Made by a program: the position numbers and the translations under genes. Positions 43,805 to 52,728 of a DNA stretch of 64,000 bases are shown here, one piece after another (the stretch's first letter is position 1; each line of letters starts with the position of its first letter). The notes under the pieces were generated by a model, which saw nothing but the letters and a program-made list of their open reading frames with translations, did no database searches and was not told the DNA's origin. This DNA comes from Levilactobacillus andaensis. Lineage in GTDB: Bacteria > Bacillota > Bacilli > Lactobacillales > Lactobacillaceae. The stretch spans positions 124,001 to 188,000 of the forward strand of contig NZ_BOLP01000003.1 in the NCBI RefSeq assembly GCF_016861695.1, given 5' to 3'.

Positions 43805-44119
43805 ATGGCTTGGATCTATTTAGTCTTAGCTGGCCTTAGCGAAATGCTGGGCGTGACGTTCATGAACTGGGCCCTGCACCAACGAAAATGGTGTTTGTGG
43901 GGATTGATGATTCTAGCATTTACACTGAGTTTCGGTGGTCTCGAATTGGCCTTACAAACCTTGCCGATGGGCACCGCCTACGCCATCTGGACCGGTATCG
44001 GGGCGGCGGGTGGCGTCATCACCGGCATGCTGTTCTTCGGTGAATCTAAGGATTGGCGCAAGCTCGGCTGGGTCGCCGTGATTCTGATCGCCGTCATGGG
44101 CTTGAAGCTGATCAGTTAA
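43805..44119 (+). CDS. SMR guanidinium exporter subunit 2
   Basis: A 104-residue SMR protein with the conserved Glu in VLAGLSEMLGVTFMNWAL, and LPMGTAYAIWTGIGAAGGVI matching the family. It is translated right after subunit 1, so the two probably form a heterodimer. Its last 8 bp overlap the 3' end of the converging GNAT gene. Confidence 0.9.
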   Translation: MAWIYLVLAGLSEMLGVTFMNWALHQRKWCLWGLMILAFTLSFGGLELALQTLPMGTAYAIWTGIGAAGGVITGMLFFGESKDWRKLGWVAVILIAVMGLKLIS

Positions 44120-44600
44120 GCGGCCGCACCAGATTGTACCAGGTCTCACCGGCATGGCTGGACGCGGAAACACCTTCGTTGACGTACCCGTGGTGCTCGT
44201 AAAACGGGACTAGCTTCTCCAAACAGGTCAGTGTAATCGCCTCACGATGTTGGTCAAAGGCGACCACAGCGAGTGCTTCCAGTAGCTGACCAGCAACGCC
44301 CTCATGCCGGTGTAGCGGACTGACAGCCAGACTCAACACGGTCTGGTAGGCATCACCAGCCGCATTCGGCGTTGTCCTTTCAAAGAGATCGTCGGTAAGG
44401 TAGCGTTGGTCAAATGCCGGGCCAACAATGTAGCCAACGATTGTTTTCCCCTGCTTGGCAACTAAAAAGGTATCCGGAATCTGTTGGATGCGTTCAGCCA
44501 TGCTGGCTTCGGTTGCGGCCTCAGCGGGTGAAAAGCCGGCATTTTCAATGGTCATAATTTGCGATAAATCTTGTGGTTGTGCGGGTTGAATAAGTGTCAC
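44112..44600 (-). CDS. GNAT-family N-acetyltransferase (AANAT-like)
   Basis: A 162-residue acetyltransferase. The order TLIQPAQPQDLSQIMTIENA, FLVAKQGKTIVGYIVGPAF, VLSLAVSPLHRHEGVAGQLL (the acetyl-CoA pyrophosphate loop) and CLEKLVPFYEHHGYVNEG is typical, and PFYEHHGY resembles serotonin/arylalkylamine N-acetyltransferases. The substrate is unknown. Its stop overlaps the second SMR gene, and no functional link is evident. Confidence 0.87.
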   Translation of the reverse strand: MTLIQPAQPQDLSQIMTIENAGFSPAEAATEASMAERIQQIPDTFLVAKQGKTIVGYIVGPAFDQRYLTDDLFERTTPNAAGDAYQTVLSLAVSPLHRHEGVAGQLLEALAVVAFDQHREAITLTCLEKLVPFYEHHGYVNEGVSASSHAGETWYNLVRPLN

Positions 44601-44689
44601 GGGATGGTTACCTCCTGAAAATTAATATCAAAATTAGTATACCCTGAAAGTTGGATGGTGGGGTAGAAAAATAAAGAATGCTAACCCAA

Positions 44690-44731
44690 CAATAAAGGAT
44701 GTGCGACTGCTACCGCACATCCTTTATTGCC
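44690..44731 (-). terminator. Terminator after the DUF2441-like gene
   Basis: AATAAAGGATGTGCG and CGCACATCCTTTATT form a 15-bp stem between the GNAT start and the DUF2441 stop. Flanking T tracts are short. Confidence 0.65.
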
Positions 44732-44733
44732 TT

Positions 44734-45264
44734 CTAAAACTCGTTAACAATTTCATCCACCGTCACTCGACCGCTCACGAGCACCTCACTCAGCCGCTGG
44801 TCCTTGGCTGGGTAACGCCAATAGTTCTGCGCCGCCAAGATTTTAACCGCGCTGGTTTCATCAGCCACCGTTGGCAGTTTCGCCGCATCCCCATAGAAAA
44901 CCGGGCCTGTCGTAGTCCCCTTGACCAATTGAAGAACGTGGCGGCCCTCATTTTCAAATAACGTCTGCCACGCCAACGCCTGTTGCACACTGGTTGCGGC
45001 GTATAAGCAGCTCAACCGGGACGGTAACTCTGGGAATGACTGCACGCGTACCCGTTCCAACACAAGCTCACGTAAGGCGTGGCGACCGCGGTCAGTAGCC
45101 GGCAACGTGCTCAATTGTGTCTGTTTCAGGATATCTCGCAGGTTCAAATTAGCCGGTACACCTAAAAAGAACGTGGCTTGCCGATTCAACTGGCCGGCCG
45201 AAAAGTCCAGCACTTGACCAACCCGAAGTCGATGTCGCGTGACCAAGTGATAGAATGCCGCCAT
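44734..45264 (-). CDS. DUF2441-like protein of unknown function
   Basis: A 176-residue soluble protein. YHLVTRHRLRVGQVLDFSAG at the N-terminus, followed by LNRQATFFLG, resembles DUF2441 proteins, whose function is unknown. The central part ALRELVLERVRVQSFPELPS continues with RLSCLYAATSVQQALAWQTL. The C-terminal RVTVDEIVNEF closes the protein just before a hairpin. It appears to be a single-gene unit. Confidence 0.75.
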   Translation of the reverse strand: MAAFYHLVTRHRLRVGQVLDFSAGQLNRQATFFLGVPANLNLRDILKQTQLSTLPATDRGRHALRELVLERVRVQSFPELPSRLSCLYAATSVQQALAWQTLFENEGRHVLQLVKGTTTGPVFYGDAAKLPTVADETSAVKILAAQNYWRYPAKDQRLSEVLVSGRVTVDEIVNEF

Positions 45265-45631
45265 CCTCCATACCCCCTTTTAGCCTTGCTCTTTACGCCA
45301 TTTTCTCCTGGCGATACCACAGTCGATTAGGCAAATTCTGCTAATCTAACGACGCAATCCATGTAAGACTTCACTTATTTTTGATAACATTGCGGTAATT
45401 TTTGCACGGGTCTTGTCCCCCGCCAAGAATAGCCACTCCCTATTTCCCTGTTATGGTGGCAACCTAACTAAACTCCCGCTAGACAGGAAAAAGCCAACAG
45501 GAGTCCATCGACCACTCCTGTTGACTATTTAGGCAATTATTTCGGCATCACTACCGCCAGTTGGCATCATCATGCTGCTGGCCAGTCTTGGCTGTCCCCG
45601 GCGAACACGACGGTTTACAGCCTCAGGTAGT
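45265..45631. other. Intergenic region between DUF2441-like and GNAT genes
   Basis: A 367-bp stretch without a credible ORF. It holds the minus-strand terminator at 45487-45523. Nothing else stands out. Confidence 0.4.
45487..45523 (-). terminator. Terminator downstream of the RimL-like GNAT
   Basis: CAACAGGAGT and ACTCCTGTTG form a perfect stem, followed on the minus strand by GGCTTTTTC. Confidence 0.75.
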
Positions 45632-46183
45632 CTACTCTTGCTGCAAGTCAGTCCAGTGTTCCCGTGTCAAAATGTAAAGGGCCAGCTGTTCATCGCCCAC
45701 GGAAATTGGTTGCTTAAAGGTAAAGCCTAACTTTTCGGCAACTCGTTGCCCCCGCTCATTGCCAGGATTGATGCCCGCGGCCAGTTTGGGCAGATTCAGC
45801 GTGAGAAAAGCATATTGGACCACCGCTTGAGCCGCTTCGGTCGCGATACCATGCCCCCAGTGATTGCGCATGAGCCGCCACCCAATCTTGATCAAGCTGG
45901 GGCTTCCCTCAACCGGCGTCAACATGATCCAGCCTAAAAATTCCGCCGGATCAGCTTGCGAAAAAATCGACCAGTAGCCGAGGCCGTGACCATATTGCTG
46001 GTCAATGCGTCGTTTCACATAGGTCACGTGGCGTGGCGAGCCATCCCAGACACCGTAGATAAACTCCGTGACTGCTTGATTCTTATCCATTTCAACGCTG
46101 TCTGCCAGGTCTGCTAAAGTTCGTTCCCGCAAGATCAATCGTTCCGTTGCTAAATTGGGCAATGTCAGTACTTTTTCTGCCAT
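45632..46183 (-). CDS. RimJ/RimL-type GNAT acetyltransferase
   Basis: A 183-residue acetyltransferase of the Acetyltransf_3 group: LPNLATERLILRERTLADLA at the start, WSIFSQADPAEFLGWIMLTP, IGWRLMRNHWGHGIATEAAQ (acetyl-CoA loop) and LAAGINPGNERGQRVAEKLG near the end. Members acetylate ribosomal proteins, amino acids or antibiotics. Nothing in the neighbourhood indicates the target. Confidence 0.9.
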   Translation of the reverse strand: MAEKVLTLPNLATERLILRERTLADLADSVEMDKNQAVTEFIYGVWDGSPRHVTYVKRRIDQQYGHGLGYWSIFSQADPAEFLGWIMLTPVEGSPSLIKIGWRLMRNHWGHGIATEAAQAVVQYAFLTLNLPKLAAGINPGNERGQRVAEKLGFTFKQPISVGDEQLALYILTREHWTDLQQE

Positions 46184-46461
46184 GGGTCGTGCTCCTCTCT
46201 TGCTGAGTCTGTGAGTTACTTGAAACTTATTCGTCTTTTACATATGTTCAGTATAGACTTTTTACGGACGTTTAGTTCATAAGTCGAATTTACTAATTTT
46301 GAAATCAGTTGCTGTGTCAATTGATGTGAGATTGATGTGTTTTTAGGGCGTTCAGGTTCCTCCGCTTAACCCCAATAAGCACCGGACCGAGTTGACCTTT
46401 CAAGTTCTACTGTCTTAGACCGTTCGGCTTGGTTCCCATCTGCCTATATCCCGGTCCTGGC

Positions 46462-46592
46462 GGCTTCCGAAACGTGCTACTACCGGGCAGCCGGTTCCGC
46501 TTAACAACGCTAAGCAAATACCCCAAGACCAGGGGTATTCACTTAGCGCCGTTAATGCTCGCCAGCTAAGCGCCCTTCGTAGCACTCTCTAC
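46462..46592 (+). repeat. Structured repeat family C, divergent copy C4
   Basis: It has the same skeleton as the copies at 16119, 29884 and 56829 but different stem sequences: GTGCTAC (46474-46480) pairs with GTAGCAC (46579-46585), GCTAAG (46509-46514) with CTTAGC (46542-46547), and AATACCCC (46517-46524) with GGGGTATT (46532-46539). TTCCGCTTAAC and CGTTAATGCTC are kept unpaired or weakly paired. The leading hairpin of the other copies is missing. Just to the left (46348-46465) TCCGCTTAACCCCAATAAGC hints at another, more decayed unit. Confidence 0.7.
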
Positions 46593-46593
46593 G

Positions 46594-46645
46594 CAAAAAG
46601 CCCCCTCCAGCTGCATGATCACTGGCGAGGACTCTTATTTTAAAC
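46594..46645 (-). terminator. Terminator of the secreted phosphatase-like gene
   Basis: On the minus strand CCTCGCCAG and CTGGAGGGGG pair imperfectly and are followed by CTTTTTGC. Confidence 0.6.
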
Positions 46646-46704
46646 ATCACGTGCGGGCAAGCCATCTTCATCTTCCCCTAGCAACTGTGACGGTTAAGAC
46701 CTAA

Positions 46705-47538
46705 TTATTTAGCAAGCTTAGCGCCCTTGTCCACGTAGTACATGGAACCAATGAGGCCCTTAACTTGGAGCTTACCGTTCTTGTAAGTCAAACGTGTAAC
46801 CGCAGCGTTCTTCAATGGGGCACCCGTGTACTTAGCACCCTTCAACGTTGACAGGTATTCGTTGATGGACATCCCAGAACTAACAACTAATGCGTTACCG
46901 CCGCCTTGCTTCTTAGTAGCTTTGGCGATGGTCATTAATTCCTTAGCCATCCGAGCTTCAACTTGTTGTGAACTTTCAGCACGGTCGCCAGCAACTAATT
47001 TTGTCTTTTGACTGTCTTGTTGGTCCAAGGTGTAGTAAGCATCTTGTAACTTCGTCCAGTAGTCCTTACCTTGAGCGGCCATCATTTCGTCACCGTTCTT
47101 GTAGCCGTAGACGCCGGCAATCAAGGCATTATCAGTAGCGATACTGTCCCCTTCAAAGCTACCGTAGCCGCCTTCACGCAAGTATTTCGACGTGTTGACC
47201 TTAACCTTAGAGTTGCCAGAATACTTGAGGGCTTGCTTAGCGGTTACTTGTTGCCGGGTCAAATTCCCCGCATAAGCAACCTTGAAAGTCTTGCCCTTCA
47301 AGCCACGGCCCAGGTTGTTGGCAACGGCAACACCGTTACTGGTCAATGGGAAGTCGCTCCAGCCTTGAACACGGCCCATGACGTTCCCAGTGGTTTCACC
47401 ATGCCGGGTCAAGTAGATTGTTACTGGCTTAGCAGCAGCCTTCTTCTTAGCTGCTTGGGCGGATGCTGGTGCACCCACCATGGCAACTGCCCCTGCTGTT
47501 ACTGCTAAAATGCCAAGTACCTTACTGAATTTCATCAT
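46705..47538 (-). CDS. Secreted histidine-phosphatase-fold protein lacking one catalytic His
   Basis: A 277-residue exported protein. The signal peptide (about 1-30) ends AQAA. The phosphatase motif IYLTRHGETTGN (His46) and the following Arg are present, as is the acidic segment GGYGSFEGD (about 123-131). In this family the second catalytic His sits in a VxSHG motif, but here the codons read ALVVSSGMSI, with Ser221 in its place. The enzyme may be inactive, use another residue, or have become a binding protein. A cre-like site lies about 80 bp upstream. Confidence 0.88.
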   Translation of the reverse strand: MMKFSKVLGILAVTAGAVAMVGAPASAQAAKKKAAAKPVTIYLTRHGETTGNVMGRVQGWSDFPLTSNGVAVANNLGRGLKGKTFKVAYAGNLTRQQVTAKQALKYSGNSKVKVNTSKYLREGGYGSFEGDSIATDNALIAGVYGYKNGDEMMAAQGKDYWTKLQDAYYTLDQQDSQKTKLVAGDRAESSQQVEARMAKELMTIAKATKKQGGGNALVVSSGMSINEYLSTLKGAKYTGAPLKNAAVTRLTYKNGKLQVKGLIGSMYYVDKGAKLAK

Positions 47539-47619
47539 AAATCTCCTCCGATTATGTATGTAGTTGTGGACGATTACGTCGAGGTCAATCGTTTTACTTA
47601 ACCCGATTGTTCCCCATTA

Positions 47620-47633
47620 CGGAACCGCTTACA
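47620..47633. promoter_or_regulatory. cre-like site upstream of secreted phosphatase-like gene
   Basis: CGGAACCGCTTACA matches TGWAANCGNTNWCA except at the first and third positions. It lies in the 286-bp gap between the phosphatase-like and GH65 genes. Confidence 0.45.
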
Positions 47634-47757
47634 TGTATTAATCTAGCACAAACCGATTGCTTGTACAACCTTAAATCGGCAAAAACTCATGCCCTAAAAT
47701 ATTAATCCACTACTTTAACCACGTCTGACGTATGATTTCATCTTTAAAAAACCAATA

Positions 47758-47795
47758 AAAAATACCCAGCAAACTTTCCACTAGGTATTTTCTAA
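47758..47795 (-). terminator. Terminator after GH65 gene
   Basis: On the minus strand AAAATACC and GGGTATTTTTT form an AT-rich stem with a T tract past the GH65 stop. Confidence 0.7.
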
Positions 47796-47824
47796 ATCTA
47801 ATTCATTTTATCAGCATCCAGGCT

Positions 47825-50041
47825 TTATTCTTCGTAACTCGAACTCTTCACCAACGAAATCCGTTCGCCATTCACGCTGACCCCATACGTTGGAATCGGC
47901 CCACTGATGACGCTAACGGACGTCTTGTCGGCACTCAAATCGATTTCCAAGACACTAGCCGCAATCTTCATCCGGTAAGTCAGCCGGCTGATTTCCTTGG
48001 GCAAATGATTGGCGAAGTGGACAACTTCATCCTGGACGTAAAACCCAGAGAAACCAGCCACCAACGCCAGCCAGCTACCACCCAAGTTTGCCAGATGCAA
48101 GCCATCCGCCGTATTCTTTTGCAGGTTGACCAAGTCCATGCGTGCCGTGTCCATGAAGTACTTGTATGCCTTTTCCGGATCGCCCATCCGCGCCGCCAAG
48201 ATGCTAAAGATCGACCGCGACAGTGAGGAATCATGCGTCGTCACGCCTTCATAGTAGTCGTACTCCCGCTTCAACTGGTCGACCGACAAGTCCTCCGGGA
48301 ACAGGTAGTCCGCCAGCAACGTATCGGCCTGCTTCGCCACTTGGTAGCGATAAATGGTCAGCGGGTGGTAGTGCAGCAACAGCGGAAAGTTCTCCGGCGT
48401 CGACTTGTCCGCGGGCCAACGTGGCTTGCTTAAGAAGCTGTCGTCCTGCTCGTTGATCTGCAGGTCCGCGCTGTATGGCAGGTAAACGTGGTCCGCCAAC
48501 TTCTGGAATTTCTCCAGGTCGGCCGGGCCAATGCCGAAGTCCGCCAACTTGTTCGGGTAGCGTTGCCGAATCTCGTTCGCCAGGTAACCGATCAACTCAA
48601 AGTTATGCTTCGCTAGGCGATTGGTATAGTAGTTATTGTTGACCAACGCCGTGTATTCATCGGGCCCCGTCACCGTGTGAAATTCAAACCGCGAGGACGC
48701 CCCAATCTGATGCCAAGCGCCGAAGTTTTCCCAGAAGCGCGCGGTTTCCAGTACCATTTCAAACCCACACTGTAAAATGAAGTCAAGGTCCCGGGTGATT
48801 TCGTAGTACTTGCCGACCGCATAGGCGATGTCGGCATCGATGTGGTACTGCGCCGTCCCCGCTGGGAAGTATGCGGAGGCCTCTTCACCGTTAATGGTCC
48901 GCCAAGCGAACAGGGCACCCTTGGTCACCCCCATTTCCCGAGCGCGGGCGCGGGCCTTAGGCAACGTTTGGTACCGATAGTACAGCAATTGCCGGGCCAT
49001 TGGTTGATTGGTATAGGTGAAGTACGGCAACATATACATCTCGGTGTCCCAGAAGTAGTGGCCTTCGTAGCCAGACCCACTCAGCCCCTTGGCCGCAATG
49101 TTGGTCCGCCCATCGCGTCCAGCCGCCTGATTCAGCTGGAAAATGTTGTAGTGAATGGCCAAATTAAGCTCGTCGTTGCCGCCGACCGTGACCTCACTGC
49201 GGTGCCAAACGCCTTGCCAGAAGTCGCGACTGTCGGCAATTAACGCGGACAGTGAGCTGATCATAAATTGAGCAGCCGGGTCGATGGTATTCTGTTCGCC
49301 GACCTCGCCCACGTAGGCTTCATACTCCAGTGTATGGGCTTGGCGGTCACCCAAGTCGAGCGGTTGCTGCAACAATTTGGCGTTCGGCGTCAGCATCCCC
49401 AAAAATGCCGTCACCGCTTGCTTCGTGGTCCGCGTCTTCACGTGATACCGCTGGAGCCGCTGGTTGATGAATTCCGTTTCGCAGATCGGCAAGCCCGCCA
49501 TCCGGGTCTTTCGTGGGTCGGCCGACGGAATGGCTTCGGCCTCGGCCGGCACGGCGATGGCCTTGCTGACGAGCAGCCCGCCCGCGTAGTTGCCGGCAAC
49601 GAAACTGTAGCTGACACCCCAGAAGTTGACCTGATTTTGACCGATCACGGACTTCACCGCCATCTGGATGGTCTCGCCCTGTTGGGTCTTTAATTCATAC
49701 TCCTCGTCCAAAGTCCCGGTGGTCAGGTCGAGGTCCACCGCCGTCCGGGTGCTCTCGCTGAAGCGGTGGCCGGTGTTGGTCGCCACGTTCAAATGCCGCA
49801 GGTCGGGCAGATTTAAGATTGTCTGGTGTTTCTGCGCGTACCCCACGCCACCTTCCCCATACGTAATGGGGGCGGTTTCATAAAAGCCGTTGATCAGCGT
49901 GCCCGTAATCGGGTTGCCGCTAATGGGGTCGTTGGCCCGCACGCCGAAGTGGCCGTTTGCCAGCGAGAAGACCGTCTCTAAATACTCCGGTTGTTGGTCG
50001 GAGACGTCCCGCAAAGTTAAATGATAATCTCGTAAAATCAA
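47825..50041 (-). CDS. Glycoside phosphorylase, GH65 (maltose phosphorylase type)
   Basis: I use TTG 50041 as the start because GGGGGAG precedes it by six bases; the ATG at 50056 lies upstream of that ribosome binding site. The 738-residue product has the GH65 architecture: an N-terminal beta-sandwich (ETVFSLANGHFGVRAN), an alpha/alpha barrel with KGLSGSGYEGHYFWDTEMYM, and the catalytic Glu in VTGPDEYTALVNNNYYTN, then a C-terminal beta layer. The family uses phosphate to split maltose, kojibiose, trehalose or related disaccharides, giving beta-glucose 1-phosphate. The beta-phosphoglucomutase that usually accompanies it is absent from this window. Confidence 0.93.
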   Translation of the reverse strand: MILRDYHLTLRDVSDQQPEYLETVFSLANGHFGVRANDPISGNPITGTLINGFYETAPITYGEGGVGYAQKHQTILNLPDLRHLNVATNTGHRFSESTRTAVDLDLTTGTLDEEYELKTQQGETIQMAVKSVIGQNQVNFWGVSYSFVAGNYAGGLLVSKAIAVPAEAEAIPSADPRKTRMAGLPICETEFINQRLQRYHVKTRTTKQAVTAFLGMLTPNAKLLQQPLDLGDRQAHTLEYEAYVGEVGEQNTIDPAAQFMISSLSALIADSRDFWQGVWHRSEVTVGGNDELNLAIHYNIFQLNQAAGRDGRTNIAAKGLSGSGYEGHYFWDTEMYMLPYFTYTNQPMARQLLYYRYQTLPKARARAREMGVTKGALFAWRTINGEEASAYFPAGTAQYHIDADIAYAVGKYYEITRDLDFILQCGFEMVLETARFWENFGAWHQIGASSRFEFHTVTGPDEYTALVNNNYYTNRLAKHNFELIGYLANEIRQRYPNKLADFGIGPADLEKFQKLADHVYLPYSADLQINEQDDSFLSKPRWPADKSTPENFPLLLHYHPLTIYRYQVAKQADTLLADYLFPEDLSVDQLKREYDYYEGVTTHDSSLSRSIFSILAARMGDPEKAYKYFMDTARMDLVNLQKNTADGLHLANLGGSWLALVAGFSGFYVQDEVVHFANHLPKEISRLTYRMKIAASVLEIDLSADKTSVSVISGPIPTYGVSVNGERISLVKSSSYEE

Positions 50042-50395
50042 TATAATCTCCCCCATCTTCCATTAAAATCCGCGTGAGCCCTGGCCGGTAAGACCGACCG
50101 TCAGTCCACAGTTTTTTCGACTCACAACTTTTTTAGTCCATAAGCTACAAATATAGTTAACTGCCAACTGATTTTGCGCTAACAGTGGCCCCAGTCTAAG
50201 GGACTCTGCACGAAATACCTACTGACTTCACCGTTCGGCCATGTTTGCGCGTACTAACTAAACAAACTGGTAATATCTACCGGCCATTCCACTAAATACG
50301 ATTAATTTCTTCATCGACGTTACGTGTTTCTTGTATTGACAGGTCGGCCGGTAATGAGTTTATGAATTACAACCATGTTGTCCAAAACCCACCAT

Positions 50396-50558
50396 GTCAG
50401 CCGAGAGGTCGCCAGATATGGGCTCAGGCGCGTCGTTCTACTTGGTCGGTGTTTTTTGCCGACCTAGTAGAAAACCAATCTTGAAGACTCGTGTTCTTCG
50501 AGGCTTCAAGTTGTGTTCGCACCGTTCCAGCCCATATCTGGCGGCCGGTAAGGCGAAA
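50396..50558 (+). repeat. Structured repeat family B, copy B1
   Basis: Its ends are GTCGCCAGATATGGGCT and AGCCCATATCTGGCGGCC, a terminal inverted repeat. Inside are a stem TTCTACTTGGTCGG / CCGACCTAGTAGAA and a stem CTTGAAG / CTTCAAG. It lies in the 755-bp gap between the GH65 start and the esterase stop, which otherwise contains only the hairpin at 50648-50730. An ORF across it is an artefact. Confidence 0.85.
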
Positions 50559-50647
50559 GCACCGCCATGTCGTCAGCCATGTTGCCACCCACCGCCATCA
50601 ATCATAATCCCATTCAAGGGTTAAGGGACGCACCTAATCCACCAAAA

Positions 50648-50730
50648 TTACCGGGAAGCCATCCCAATTAAGCATAGCAACTCGCGCTGGACGGGCACCT
50701 CACTTAATTTTCCAAATGGCTCCCCGGTAA
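50648..50730 (-). terminator. Long-loop hairpin downstream of esterase operon
   Basis: TTACCGGGAAGCCAT and ATGGCTCCCCGGTAA pair nearly perfectly across a 53-nt loop. It lies past the end of the minus-strand esterase operon and may terminate it or protect the 3' end. There is no clear T tract. Confidence 0.5.
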
Positions 50731-50796
50731 CTCGAACGTTGACCCTGATATCTCTTCTATTCTGCAAGCTACCTGCCAGCACTTAAATTCGGTCAA

Positions 50797-51849
50797 TTAC
50801 AGTAGCCGAGCCGCCGTTGCCAGTGCGTCTTCGACCGCCGGGACATTCCCGGTGAAATTCAGGAAGGCATGACTGATGCCGCCGTAGCAGAAGTAGTTGG
50901 CATCGTCGTTGACCCGACCGACCTGTTTGATGAAGGCCTCATCCTGCAGCCGGAACGGATCGTACTCACCGACCAGCAACGTGGTATTTCTGAAGCACTT
51001 CGGGTTGGCTAATAACGGCGACAGGAGTGGCGCCGTCAAATCAACCGGTTGATCCGCCACGTAGTAACCACTCATGATGGTATCGAGCTGTTCAAACAGC
51101 TGGTAACTCCGGTGCAACGCGTCTCGCTGTTCCGGCACGATTTCAATGCTGGCATCATCCCACAGCGGCCCATTTAAATCGGACCCCTGAATCAACGTTG
51201 GATAGAACAGCAGGTGACTGTCGATCGCGCAAATACCCATGGACCGGCAAAGTTGACTCACGGCTAAGGCGATGGAACCTCCGGCCGAGTCACCGCCAAC
51301 TGAGATGTGACGGTAGTCCTTGACCATCGCGGCCACGACAGCTAACCCGTCGAGAATCCCCGCTGGATAGGGTTGTTCCGGGGCCAACGCGTAGTCCACA
51401 TTATAGACCACGCAGTTTGCTTGTTCGGCCACGAACTTCAAGGCCAGCAAAACATCTTCTGGCGTGCCGCCGTAGTAAGCGCCGCCGTGGAAATAGATCA
51501 GTGCCTTGTCCGCGGTCAAATGGTCCATCCGGGCAATGCGGATGACCCGGACCCGCCGATTCATCGACACGATCTGTTGCATTTCAATCTTCATTTCAAC
51601 GTGCGTTAAGTCCTTTTGCCCGGACGTTTCGGTCCCCTGCCGCAGGCTAAAGAGGTCAGTTGGTAATTGTGGATTTTCTTCGATCTCCGCAACCGTTTCC
51701 CAAACGAGTGGTTCGAACGTGTGCGCCGGGTCGCGGTCCTTGATCCAGCTGGTCACGCCATCCTCAACGCTGGTCACGCGCAAGCTCTGTAATCGTCTGA
51801 GCTCGTCTTCATACCCCAATGATTGTTTCGTTGTCGTGTCATTCAACAT
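50797..51849 (-). CDS. Alpha/beta-hydrolase, hormone-sensitive-lipase type esterase
   Basis: A 350-residue esterase from ATG 51849 (AGAGGGG upstream; an in-frame TTG at 51867 overlaps that site). The HSL signature is complete: oxyanion motif LIYFHGGAYYGG, nucleophile Ser in VGGDSAGGSIALA, Asp in LVGEYDPFRLQ and His in YGGISHAFLNF. It likely removes acetyl or similar groups from small substrates. It is the third gene of an operon with another hydrolase and a GPH sugar symporter, suggesting de-esterification of imported substituted oligosaccharides. Confidence 0.9.
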   Translation of the reverse strand: MLNDTTTKQSLGYEDELRRLQSLRVTSVEDGVTSWIKDRDPAHTFEPLVWETVAEIEENPQLPTDLFSLRQGTETSGQKDLTHVEMKIEMQQIVSMNRRVRVIRIARMDHLTADKALIYFHGGAYYGGTPEDVLLALKFVAEQANCVVYNVDYALAPEQPYPAGILDGLAVVAAMVKDYRHISVGGDSAGGSIALAVSQLCRSMGICAIDSHLLFYPTLIQGSDLNGPLWDDASIEIVPEQRDALHRSYQLFEQLDTIMSGYYVADQPVDLTAPLLSPLLANPKCFRNTTLLVGEYDPFRLQDEAFIKQVGRVNDDANYFCYGGISHAFLNFTGNVPAVEDALATAARLL

Positions 51850-51870
51850 CTCGATTACCCCTCTCAAGTT

Positions 51871-52728
51871 TTATTGCTGGCGCCAAAAATGATCCAAGTG
51901 CCATTGCTCGTCCAACCACCGTAACTGCTGGTCGAACCATTCCGCGACGTCCGGTCGAATGAATTGCTCCCCAAAAGCCGGATCAGTCACGTCATATTTA
52001 GTTGGAAAGGCGGTCACGGCACGAGCTAAACTCAGTCCGTGACGGCCATGTGGATAAATCAATTTCGTAACGGGCACGTTAGCCGCTGACAATGCGGCCG
52101 CATACCGTTCGGTGTTGACCACCGGGACCAGCTCATCGTCGGCCGTTGCCCACACAAAGGTCGGTGGATTCTGCGGCGTGACCAATAAGTCGGCTTCGTG
52201 ATCGGCCCACCCCGCCGTAATCGCCGCCAAGGCAGCGCGGTCGGCTGGCCATCCCAGGCGCAACCCAATCACCGGGTAGGCCAGGGTCAGTGCCGCCACT
52301 TTTAACCGTTTCGCGGGCAGTTGCAGGGTCGCCGCCAGTTGTGGCCACAAATCCGCGTACAATGCGGCTAAATGACCCCCAGCGGAGAAACCTACCAGTA
52401 AAATGTGGTCGGCTGCGATCCCGTAGAACGCCGCGCGCCGGTGAAAATCAGCGACCACGTGGCCCAACTGATACAACGCCGTCGGCAACACCGGTGGCTG
52501 ATCCCGCAACCGGTAGGCCACAACGGCCACGGCAAATCCCTGCGCCAAGTACTGCATCGCCACGATTTCATTTTCCCGGTCAGAACGGAATTCATAACCG
52601 CCGCCCGGCAAGATAATCACCAATGGTCGCCGCATCGACGTGTGAAAATCAGCGATGGCGGCCGGCTGGTAGAACGTGACGGGCACGGGATCGGCCGGCG
52701 TCCCCAACGTTAAGTTAAGCGTCCTCAT
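51871..52728 (-). CDS. Alpha/beta-hydrolase (acetyl-xylan or carbohydrate esterase-like)
   Basis: A 285-residue intracellular hydrolase. The oxyanion loop VIILPGGGYEFRSDRENEIV, nucleophile Ser in LLVGFSAGGHLAALYAD, Asp in WATADDELVP and His in YPHGRHGLSLARA give the complete triad. The pattern fits acetyl-esterases of the BD-FAE/Aes kind. Its start overlaps the GPH symporter stop by 14 bp and it is followed 21 bp later by the second esterase, so all three are translated from one transcript. Confidence 0.88.
   Translation of the reverse strand: MRTLNLTLGTPADPVPVTFYQPAAIADFHTSMRRPLVIILPGGGYEFRSDRENEIVAMQYLAQGFAVAVVAYRLRDQPPVLPTALYQLGHVVADFHRRAAFYGIAADHILLVGFSAGGHLAALYADLWPQLAATLQLPAKRLKVAALTLAYPVIGLRLGWPADRAALAAITAGWADHEADLLVTPQNPPTFVWATADDELVPVVNTERYAAALSAANVPVTKLIYPHGRHGLSLARAVTAFPTKYDVTDPAFGEQFIRPDVAEWFDQQLRWLDEQWHLDHFWRQQ

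Noticed and set aside
50394-50624. A 76-codon ORF on the plus strand
   Set aside because: It is the translation of repeat copy B1; the related ORF at 63677 comes from copy B3.
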